From Candidatus Woesearchaeota archaeon (lineage in GTDB: Archaea; Nanobdellota; Nanobdellia; Woesearchaeales; JACRKL01), in contig JACRKK010000041.1 in the NCBI GenBank assembly GCA_016219795.1, forward strand, positions 1 to 5,997: a stretch of DNA of 5,997 bases. The letters run 5' to 3'. The notes beneath the pieces are model-generated. The model searched no databases and was not told the origin of the DNA. It saw only the letters and a list, made by a program, of their open reading frames with translations. Below, one piece after another: positions 1-4,864 of the stretch; position 1 is the first letter of the stretch, and each line of letters starts with the position of its first letter. A program made the translations under genes and the position numbers.

Positions 1-141
1 AACGCGCTCAGCGTATTCCAATTCTACTGGAATTTCATGAAACCTATCAACGAAAAACTGACACCAGCAATAATCGAAGGACAAGCAACCAAGGTCTGGA
101 CATGGGGAAATTTTCTTCATACAAAATTAAAGTATCTTTAG
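1..141 (+). CDS. C-terminal end of an unidentified protein (partial at left edge)
   Basis: Frame 1 is open from the first base to a TAG at 139-141, giving 46 residues of a protein that begins outside the window. The visible part is rich in aromatic residues (for example FQFYWNFMKPIN and VWTWGNFL) and ends in HTKLKYL. That composition looks like a real protein end, but I recognise no family. Its stop lies 7 bases from the stop of the convergent tyrosine-rich gene, the tight tail-to-tail packing expected of two real genes. Frame 3 is also open here (3 to 179), but it would run 31 bases into the oppositely oriented gene and its composition is less protein-like. The call rests only on the open frame, composition and packing. 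Confidence 0.45.
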   Translation, partial: NALSVFQFYWNFMKPINEKLTPAIIEGQATKVWTWGNFLHTKLKYL

Positions 142-148
142 TAAGACA

Positions 149-547
149 CTACCCAGATTCCGGATACCAGGCACCGTAGGTGCCGTAGTTGAAGACGCCG
201 ACCGGTGGCATACGATGGCGCGGGTAATAGGAGTCATAATAGGAATCATATGCGGGGTATCTTGGATTTGCATACCGCACCCGCTGGCCGTCTTCATCTG
301 TATAATAGGTAGATGAAGTACGCACAGTTCTGCCTGTTGCTATGGGTTGATCATCGTCATGGATGCCTTTATGGTCATAGCATCTCCAGTCTGATGCGCC
401 GCCATGACAGACGGTGTAGGCATCTCTATAGTCTACATATTCGTCTGGGTAATCATAAGGATAATCGCTGTAGACGACGTACTGGATTGCAAAAGCGCCA
501 GTCATCAGGACCAAAAACATAGCCAGGAATGCCAATAGCTTTTTCAT
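149..547 (-). CDS. Small secreted tyrosine-rich protein of unknown function
   Basis: This 132-residue protein starts with a textbook Sec signal peptide: MKK, then a hydrophobic core at about residues 4-18, then AFA, with probable cleavage after Ala20. The mature part of about 112 residues contains 21 tyrosines (about 19%). Most sit in two clusters, residues 23-44 (YPYDYPDEYVDY) and 81-108 (including DSYYDSYY), mixed with Asp, Pro and Arg. Two cysteines, C47 and C56, are close enough to form a small disulphide loop around a Trp. No second membrane segment is visible, so the product should be released or surface-bound after export. I recognise no family. Tyr/Pro/Asp-rich low-complexity exported proteins can be matrix, envelope or adhesive proteins, but this is only an analogy. 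The ATG is fixed by a strong TATA box whose expected start point falls on it, so the message is probably leaderless. Confidence 0.72.
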   Translation of the reverse strand: MKKLLAFLAMFLVLMTGAFAIQYVVYSDYPYDYPDEYVDYRDAYTVCHGGASDWRCYDHKGIHDDDQPIATGRTVRTSSTYYTDEDGQRVRYANPRYPAYDSYYDSYYPRHRMPPVGVFNYGTYGAWYPESG

Positions 548-570
548 AAGAGGGTATGGAGCAGGATAAG

Positions 571-578
571 TATATAAA
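571..578 (-). promoter_or_regulatory. TATA box of the tyrosine-rich secreted protein gene
   Basis: On the minus strand the sequence reads TTTATATA, a perfect archaeal TATA box. It is preceded by the purine-rich GAGAAACA, a good match to a TFB recognition element. The box centre is about 27 bases from the ATG at 547, so transcription should begin at or within a base or two of the start codon (leaderless message). There is no Shine-Dalgarno sequence between them. The promoter sits in the 53-base gap behind the PHP gene, so the secreted protein is probably expressed independently of that operon. Confidence 0.7.
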
Positions 579-600
579 TGTTTCTCTTTTGTTACTACTT

Positions 601-1299
601 TTAAGGGGGCACTTTACAGTTTAACACCCTCTGCACCGGGGTAGTTATCAACGCCAGCAAAACCCTCACAAACAACCAAAACGGCAATGGCCTTGTTTTC
701 ACCTGCACCTTCCCTTTCTTTATCGCTGCAATAACCCCTTCCACATTCTTTGGCGCATCTATCTGCGAATAGGTATGCCCGAACTGGAACAACCAGTGCA
801 CATCACCATTGCCTATCATCGGAACGCCAAGCTGCTTTGCAATGTTTTCTGCTTTTTTGTTAAAACCGTTGAAAAACCAGGGATAGAAATGGCAGTATTC
901 CAGCGCATCAAACAACCCTTTATATCTCAGAACCTTCTTACCAAGACACGAAGATCCGGGATAGAAGGGATGCGGGGCAATAACCAGATGTTTCTTTTCC
1001 TTAAATTGCTTAAGGTCAGCAAGCGTTTTTATGCCTGCCCGCTCTTTCTCTGTAATATTGTAGACCAGCACATGCTTTCCCTCAAGCGTCAATTCTGCAC
1101 CAGGAATCAGAAGGATGCCCTTTTTCTTTGCATAGGAACTAAGTGATGCAGAAGAAAACACCTTATTGTGCAGGGTAATAGCAAGCACTGCAAAGTCCTG
1201 GCTTGCGGCTTCATCAACCAGTTTTCTGGCAGAATGTCTGATAAAAAAGCCGTCTTCAGGATCATCCAGAGTGTGCAAATGCAGGTCTGCCTTGAGCAT
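601..1299 (-). CDS. PHP-domain metal-dependent phosphoesterase family protein
   Basis: This 232-residue protein has the ordered motifs of the PHP fold. They are motif I DLHLHT (H7, H9), motif II ITLHN (H44), GAELT with E69, motif III APHPF (H110) and motif IV NGDVH (D166, H168). These residues normally bind two or three metal ions for phosphoester hydrolysis. In motif II the usual Asp before the His is Leu43; as I recall, TLHN/TLHD occurs in a subfamily of stand-alone PHP proteins, so it need not mean loss of activity. The substrate cannot be inferred. Residues 205-222 (LPFWLFVRVLLALITTPV) form a hydrophobic or amphipathic C-terminal segment that could hold the protein at the membrane. The ATG lies 5 bases after the stop of the DHS-like gene, so the two are almost certainly co-transcribed. 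Only a weak GGGA stands upstream as a ribosome site, which suggests translational coupling. Confidence 0.85.
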   Translation of the reverse strand: MLKADLHLHTLDDPEDGFFIRHSARKLVDEAASQDFAVLAITLHNKVFSSASLSSYAKKKGILLIPGAELTLEGKHVLVYNITEKERAGIKTLADLKQFKEKKHLVIAPHPFYPGSSCLGKKVLRYKGLFDALEYCHFYPWFFNGFNKKAENIAKQLGVPMIGNGDVHWLFQFGHTYSQIDAPKNVEGVIAAIKKGKVQVKTRPLPFWLFVRVLLALITTPVQRVLNCKVPP

Positions 1300-1304
1300 G
1301 TTCC

Positions 1305-2294
1305 CTACTCAGATGCAAGCACATACGCAAAGACAAGGGGTGCTACAATGGTTGCATCAGATTCTATGATGAACCGTGGCGTGTCCACACCCAGCTTGCC
1401 CCATGTTATTTTCTCGTTGGGCACAGCTCCGCTGTACGATCCATATGAGGTTGTGCTGTCTGAAATCTGACAGAAATAACCCCACACCTTACAGTCAGTC
1501 TCAAGATCCTGCTGGATCAGTGGCACCACACAGATGGGAAAATCTCCTGCAATTCCTCCACCAATCTGGAAAAAACCAACTGAATTTTTCTGGGTGTTTT
1601 CTTGATACCAGCTAATCAGTTCGTTCATGTATTCTGGTCCGGATTTCATAATCTGGAAGTTAGAAAGGTCACCCTTGCGAACGTGCGCAACAAAGATATT
1701 ACCTAGTGTTGAGTCTTCCCATCCAGGTACAAAAATAGGGAGATTCTTTTCACAGGCAGCCAGAAGCCAGCTGTTTTTGGGGTCAATCTCATAATATTGT
1801 TTGAGGACGCCGCTCCTCAGTACGGTATAGAAAAACTCGTGCGGGAAAAAACGCTGTTTTTCCTTGTCTGCTTTTTTCCAGAATTCAAGGACATGTTTCT
1901 CAAGCCGTCTTATTGCTTCTCCTTCTGGAATGCAGGTGTCAGTCACCCGGTTCATATGATTATCCAACAGATCAACTTCTTCTTCTGGAGAAAGCTGCCT
2001 GTAATGAGGTACTCTTTTATAATGGGTGTGTGCCACCAGATTAAAAATATCTTCTTCAAGATTTGCGCCTGTGCAGGTAATGGCGTGAATCTTTCCCTGC
2101 CTAATCATCTCAGCGAGTGAAATACCCATTTCTGCAGTGCTCATGGCGCCTGCCATGGTGAAGAACATCTTGTTACCTTTCTTGAGATGGTCAACCCACG
2201 CTTGTGCAGCATCGATAACGACTGCGGCGTTGAAATGTTTATAATTTCTTACGATAAAATTCTTGACTGCCTTGAACTCTGTATTGTTTTGCAT
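1305..2294 (-). CDS. Deoxyhypusine synthase family protein (bacterial-type, possible homospermidine synthase)
   Basis: This 329-residue protein belongs to the deoxyhypusine synthase (DHS) fold. True DHS uses NAD and spermidine to put an aminobutyl group on a lysine of initiation factor 5A. Visible motifs are AGAMSTAEMG (48-57), the NAD-binding TGANLEED (75-82), GWEDSTLGN (191-199), GGG (245-247) and SGAVPNEKITWGK (288-300). K300 corresponds to human catalytic K329, W298 to W327 and E294 to E323. Against the human enzyme, aligned from memory, spermidine contacts are changed: D316 is Y287, H288 is D251 and N292 is C255. The overall sequence, especially TGANLEEDIFNLVAH and DSTTSYGSYSGAVP, matches the DHS-like group common in bacteria, some members of which are reported to make homospermidine. 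It may therefore be a homospermidine synthase rather than DHS. It heads a two-gene operon with the PHP gene. The start is supported by a GGTGAT ribosome site and a TATA box. Confidence 0.9.
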   Translation of the reverse strand: MQNNTEFKAVKNFIVRNYKHFNAAVVIDAAQAWVDHLKKGNKMFFTMAGAMSTAEMGISLAEMIRQGKIHAITCTGANLEEDIFNLVAHTHYKRVPHYRQLSPEEEVDLLDNHMNRVTDTCIPEGEAIRRLEKHVLEFWKKADKEKQRFFPHEFFYTVLRSGVLKQYYEIDPKNSWLLAACEKNLPIFVPGWEDSTLGNIFVAHVRKGDLSNFQIMKSGPEYMNELISWYQENTQKNSVGFFQIGGGIAGDFPICVVPLIQQDLETDCKVWGYFCQISDSTTSYGSYSGAVPNEKITWGKLGVDTPRFIIESDATIVAPLVFAYVLASE

Positions 2295-2297
2295 GAC

Positions 2298-2303
2298 ATC
2301 ACC
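2298..2303 (-). promoter_or_regulatory. Ribosome binding site of the DHS-like gene
   Basis: The minus strand reads GGTGAT, a match to the archaeal anti-Shine-Dalgarno complement (GGAGGTGATC). It lies 3 bases before the ATG at 2294 (5 bases if only GGTG is counted). It supports this start over later Met codons such as M43 and M47. Confidence 0.55.
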
Positions 2304-2326
2304 CTTGCATGCAGAAAAAGTGTTTC

Positions 2327-2334
2327 TTTAAATA
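2327..2334 (-). promoter_or_regulatory. TATA box of the DHS-like/PHP operon, overlapping the cbf5 stop codon
   Basis: The minus strand reads TATTTAAA behind an A-rich stretch. The predicted transcription start is near 2304, giving a leader of about 10 bases that just contains the GGTGAT ribosome site. The TAA stop of cbf5 (2330-2328) lies inside this box, so the promoter occupies the very end of the preceding gene. Confidence 0.55.
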
Positions 2335-3356
2335 GTTTTTTCCTTTTGCAAAGGAACAGGATTAGGATTATAGCGCGGATACACCCCTACATTCATGAAT
2401 ACCTTACCTGTCTTTACTGCAATCCCCTTTTCTTTGGTTGCCATGTCTTTGGAAATCATGGCAGCTGTGCCAAAGCAGATGAGTTCACCTTTGAGTGTCA
2501 TGACTGCAACCATTTCTCCAACCTGGATATCTGTCTCGACACTTGCAATGCCGGGCGCTGCCAGTTGTGCGCCGTGGCACAGGCTGTCTACGGTTGTGTC
2601 TATCACCACTACCTTGGGCAGATGAGAAACAGCAAATTCAATGGGCATCACCCGCTTGCGAAGAAAAATGGGATTATTTTCTGTTTTATAATAATGGTAT
2701 GCGTCAGCAAGATCCTGCAAAGTCGTCAATGTAGATTCATTAAATGGCCCGGCTTTTGTTCTGCGGAGTTCAGCCATATGCGCACCGCACCCCAGCGTAG
2801 CCCCAATGTCTGTGCACAGTTTTCTGATGTAGGTGCCTGCCTGGCAGCCTACCACAAACAACACATCCCGTCCCTCTATCTCAAGGATGTTCAGATAATA
2901 GATCTTTCTAAACCGGAATTCGCGTTTGACTGCGGATTTTATGGGAGGCAGCTGTTTAATCTTGCCCACAAACTTGCTGCATGCATCTTTGATGAGCTGT
3001 TCTTCCAGATCTTTGTGGAGATGCATGATGCAGATGTATTCTTTGCCTGCGGGAAGCAAAGCCTGTACGATACGCGTTGCCCTGCCAAAGGCAATGGGCA
3101 AAACGCCCGTGACTCCTGGATCCAGTGTGCCGCCATGGCCTCCTTTGCTCATCCCCAGGATCTTTTGTGCATATGCGCTGACCTGATGGGACGTAGGCCC
3201 TTTAGGCTTGTCGATATTGGCAATGCCTAAATCAAGGTACTGTTCCATAGAACGCTTTTCTGGTATGCAGCCATATTTGGCAGAGGTCTCAGACTCCCGT
3301 CTTACCAGAACTTCTCTTGCTGTGCGCTCAAACGGGAGTTTGTTATCCATGGGCAT
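2328..3356 (-). CDS. cbf5: Archaeal Cbf5, H/ACA ribonucleoprotein pseudouridine synthase (TruB family)
   Basis: Cbf5 converts uridine to pseudouridine in rRNA, guided by H/ACA RNAs with Nop10, Gar1 and L7Ae. Archaeal Cbf5 can also modify U55 of tRNA. The 342 residues align end to end, from memory, with Pyrococcus Cbf5 (about 340). The N-terminal REVLVR...EKR arm leads to NIDKPKGPTSH (47-57). GGHGGTLDPGVTGVLP (72-87) carries the catalytic Asp at D79. Further on are LPAGKEY (101-107, with Y107), SAVKRE (141-146), AGTYIRKL (173-180, with Y176 and R178) and AHMAELRRT (192-200). A PUA RNA-binding domain spans about 246-322 (HGAQLAAPGI, GEMVAVMTLKGELICFG, KGIAV). All expected active-site residues are present. 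The start could be M1 (3356) or M3 (3350). No Shine-Dalgarno site precedes either, only a T-rich 14-base gap after eL15. It is probably co-transcribed with eL15. Confidence 0.95.
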   Translation of the reverse strand: MPMDNKLPFERTAREVLVRRESETSAKYGCIPEKRSMEQYLDLGIANIDKPKGPTSHQVSAYAQKILGMSKGGHGGTLDPGVTGVLPIAFGRATRIVQALLPAGKEYICIMHLHKDLEEQLIKDACSKFVGKIKQLPPIKSAVKREFRFRKIYYLNILEIEGRDVLFVVGCQAGTYIRKLCTDIGATLGCGAHMAELRRTKAGPFNESTLTTLQDLADAYHYYKTENNPIFLRKRVMPIEFAVSHLPKVVVIDTTVDSLCHGAQLAAPGIASVETDIQVGEMVAVMTLKGELICFGTAAMISKDMATKEKGIAVKTGKVFMNVGVYPRYNPNPVPLQKEKTI

Positions 3357-3370
3357 AAAAAGAAAAAAAA
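3357..3370 (-). terminator. Oligo-T tract between eL15 and cbf5 (possible partial terminator)
   Basis: The whole eL15-cbf5 gap is pyrimidine on the minus strand: eight T, one C, five T. Archaeal RNA polymerase stops or pauses at such T tracts without needing a hairpin, so a share of eL15 transcripts may end here. The same tract is the leader of cbf5, whose ATG follows directly, so read-through must occur unless cbf5 has its own promoter. A weak TAAATAAT lies at the eL15 stop (about 3370-3377) and could serve as a TATA box for a message starting near M3 of Cbf5. Confidence 0.4.
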
Positions 3371-3949
3371 TTATTTAGCCGTCCGATTATGGGCCCGCTG
3401 ACTTGGTCGCAGCTTCTCAGCACCCTTGCCTTTCCTATAAAGGCCTCTGGTATGCTTGCCTGCTGCAGTCAGTCCTCTGAAGACCCTTCTCTTATGCTGT
3501 TTTTCTGTAATCCAGGCAATGTTTTTGTCTGCCTTGATTACCGGATGGGCTTTGTCAACGAGAATGACTTCATACCAATAGTACTTGCCGTCCTTACCAA
3601 TCCAATAGGAGTTGAGGACTTCGCAATTGACATGTTTTTTTGCCGCACGGAATTCTGCAATCTGCTGATAGCTGACTGCCAGCGTCTTTCTACGAGTGTT
3701 GTGCTTGCTTCGCCTGCCACCGGTGATTTTAGGACGCTGCCTGCCACCTGCAAGAACACGTTGTCTTACGATAATGAATCCTTCCTTGGCTTTGTACCCT
3801 AAAGAACGTGCACGATCCAGTCGTGTTGGGTATTCTACCCGCATCGTTGCAGGGCCCCTGCGCCATTGCACTAGGCGCTCTGACCATAATGGTCCTAATG
3901 TGCTTTGTGGCTTCTTCCACGCTTCTCTGATATATTTGTAGACTCCCAT
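3371..3949 (-). CDS. rpl15e: Large-subunit ribosomal protein eL15 (L15e)
   Basis: This 192-residue basic protein of the large ribosomal subunit is found in archaea and eukaryotes only. Characteristic stretches are MGVYKYIREAWKKP at the N-terminus, PTRLDRARSLGYKAK, GFIIVRQRV followed by GGRQRPKITGGRRSKH, then EVLNSYWIGKDGKYYWYEVI, LVDKAHPVIKAD and a basic tail (HTRGLYRKGKGAEKLRPSQR). The frame is open further upstream, to a GTG at 4006. I reject those 19 extra residues because known eL15 proteins begin at M(x)YKYIREAW and because a near-perfect GGAGG stands 8 bases before the ATG at 3949. The gene is first in the leftward transcript with cbf5 and has a TATA box about 95 bases upstream, giving a leader of about 70 bases. 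Confidence 0.97.
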   Translation of the reverse strand: MGVYKYIREAWKKPQSTLGPLWSERLVQWRRGPATMRVEYPTRLDRARSLGYKAKEGFIIVRQRVLAGGRQRPKITGGRRSKHNTRRKTLAVSYQQIAEFRAAKKHVNCEVLNSYWIGKDGKYYWYEVILVDKAHPVIKADKNIAWITEKQHKRRVFRGLTAAGKHTRGLYRKGKGAEKLRPSQRAHNRTAK

Positions 3950-3957
3950 TTTCTTAG

Positions 3958-3962
3958 CCTCC
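3958..3962 (-). promoter_or_regulatory. Strong ribosome binding site of eL15, deciding its start
   Basis: The minus strand reads GGAGG, 8 bases before the ATG at 3949. It is the strongest Shine-Dalgarno match in the window. It shows that translation begins at 3949 and not at the in-frame GTG at 4006. Confidence 0.8.
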
Positions 3963-3963
3963 G

Positions 3964-4008
3964 TTATTGTGTTGCTTTTGAAAGATTCAGGCAAGCTACT
4001 ACCCACAT
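3964..4008 (-). other. Possible 14-residue upstream reading frame in the eL15 leader
   Basis: On the minus strand an ATG at 4008 opens a short frame (MWVVACLNLSKATQ). Its TAA at 3966-3964 ends one base before the GGAGG of eL15. It would begin about 9 bases after the predicted transcription start, with no ribosome site of its own. Placement against the eL15 ribosome site would allow coupling or autoregulation, but 45-base frames arise easily by chance, so support is weak. Confidence 0.15.
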
Positions 4009-4039
4009 CTCTTTCTGTTAGAGGGAGAAAAAGGACGTG

Positions 4040-4048
4040 TTTATAAAG
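4040..4048 (-). promoter_or_regulatory. TATA box of the eL15-cbf5 operon
   Basis: The minus strand reads CTTTATAAA, a good archaeal TATA box. The expected transcription start is near 4018, leaving a leader of about 70 bases before the eL15 ATG at 3949. It sits back to back with the purE TATA box, with 13 bases between them. Confidence 0.6.
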
Positions 4049-4061
4049 TTAATCCACAACC

Positions 4062-4069
4062 TTTAAAAA
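4062..4069 (+). promoter_or_regulatory. TATA box of the purE-purM operon
   Basis: The plus strand reads TTTAAAAA after CAACC. Its centre lies about 27 bases before the purE ATG at 4093, so the predicted transcription start coincides with the start codon. No Shine-Dalgarno sequence is visible upstream of purE. Both facts point to a leaderless message. The TTATAAAG at 4041-4048 could also act rightwards, giving a leader of about 25 bases. Confidence 0.5.
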
Positions 4070-4092
4070 ATCCAGAATTTTTTCTGAAGAAC

Positions 4093-4863
4093 ATGGTAAA
4101 TAAGGTGCTTATCCTCTTCGGCAGCGATTCTGACAAGCCAGTCTATGACGAGATATGCAAAACCCTTAAAGAGGAAAAAGTACCCTATGACATGGTAGTC
4201 TGTTCTGCCCACAGGACACCAGACCTTTTGGATGCATTGCTCAAAAAAGACGACTTTTCTCTGGTTATTGCAGGTGCTGGCGTAGCCGCACACCTGCCGG
4301 GTGTTGTCGCGGCAAAGACCATAAAACCTGTGATAGGTGTTCCCTGCAACGGCTGTTTTCAGGGATTGGACGCACTTCTCTCCATTATCCAAATGCCTCC
4401 AGGTATTCCTGTGCTTTCTGTAGGTGTGGATGAGGGAAAAACTGCAGGCCAAGCTGCAATTCAGATACTTGCAGGACAAAAAAGCGTGACCGTTATTGGA
4501 GATAAAAAAAACAAGCGCGTTTTGGCATGTGTAGAACTTCTGCAAAAATTAGGAGTCCCTCATAAATTCAGTGATTCTGTTGAGGAGAATACCGTCAACA
4601 TCCAGTTCTTGGAATTTGAAGACATTATCGAGGACTATGAAGAATTTGTTATTAATGTCCCCTTAAAAGATGATACCAAAGCAGAAGACGCCCTTACCCT
4701 CTGGAAGAATACAGAGTATGGTGTCTGGGTGGGTGTCAATAGGGGAGATAATGCAGCTATCGCAGCTGTGGAAATTTTAAACATTTCAGGAAAATACACC
4801 AAAGCACTCTTAAACTATAGAAAAGAAATGGCACAGAAGATACTTTCACTGAGGAAAAAATAA
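4093..4863 (+). CDS. purE: PurE (5-(carboxyamino)imidazole ribonucleotide mutase) with a degenerate second PurE-like half
   Basis: PurE forms CAIR in de novo purine synthesis. Residues 1-128 are a PurE domain: LFGSDSD (8-14), CSAHRTPD (37-44) with H40 matching the catalytic His of E. coli PurE, IAGAGVAAHLPGVVAAKT (59-76), and SIIQMPPGIPV (97-107). The SAHRTP and GAGxAAHLPG forms point to class I, which uses N5-CAIR from PurK; no purK is in the window. The protein is 256 residues, against about 160 for a usual class I PurE. Residues 130-256 appear to be a second, eroded copy. They contain a beta-alpha start like the first (SVTVIG to LGVPHKF), a DALTLW...YGVWVGVN stretch and the typical PurE end (NAAIAAVEIL, then YRKEMAQKI). 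They lack SAHRTP and the AHLPG loop. Tandem PurE proteins are known in some methanogens. purM follows after one base. Confidence 0.92.
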   Translation: MVNKVLILFGSDSDKPVYDEICKTLKEEKVPYDMVVCSAHRTPDLLDALLKKDDFSLVIAGAGVAAHLPGVVAAKTIKPVIGVPCNGCFQGLDALLSIIQMPPGIPVLSVGVDEGKTAGQAAIQILAGQKSVTVIGDKKNKRVLACVELLQKLGVPHKFSDSVEENTVNIQFLEFEDIIEDYEEFVINVPLKDDTKAEDALTLWKNTEYGVWVGVNRGDNAAIAAVEILNISGKYTKALLNYRKEMAQKILSLRKK

Positions 4864-4864
4864 T

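Noticed and set aside
601..1299. Loss of the Asp in PHP motif II (ITLHN) as a sign of a dead enzyme
   Set aside because: The metal-binding His is still present, as are all the other ligands, and TLHN/TLHD forms occur in related stand-alone PHP proteins as I recall them.
1166..1470. Two overlapping plus-strand frames across the PHP/DHS-like junction
   Set aside because: Both are antisense to well-supported genes and have no recognisable motif or start signal.
2187..3230. A 347-codon plus-strand open frame lying opposite cbf5 and the start of the DHS-like gene
   Set aside because: It is fully antisense to two clearly conserved genes, is rich in Cys and His in the way of shadow translations, and has no family motif, promoter or ribosome site.
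3950..4006. N-terminal extension of eL15 starting at an in-frame GTG
   Set aside because: The family starts at M(x)YKYIREAW, and the strong GGAGG site lies inside the supposed extension, 8 bases before the real ATG.
4063..4545. A 160-codon minus-strand open frame opposite purE
   Set aside because: It is antisense to the motif-rich catalytic part of purE, and its translation shows no domain.
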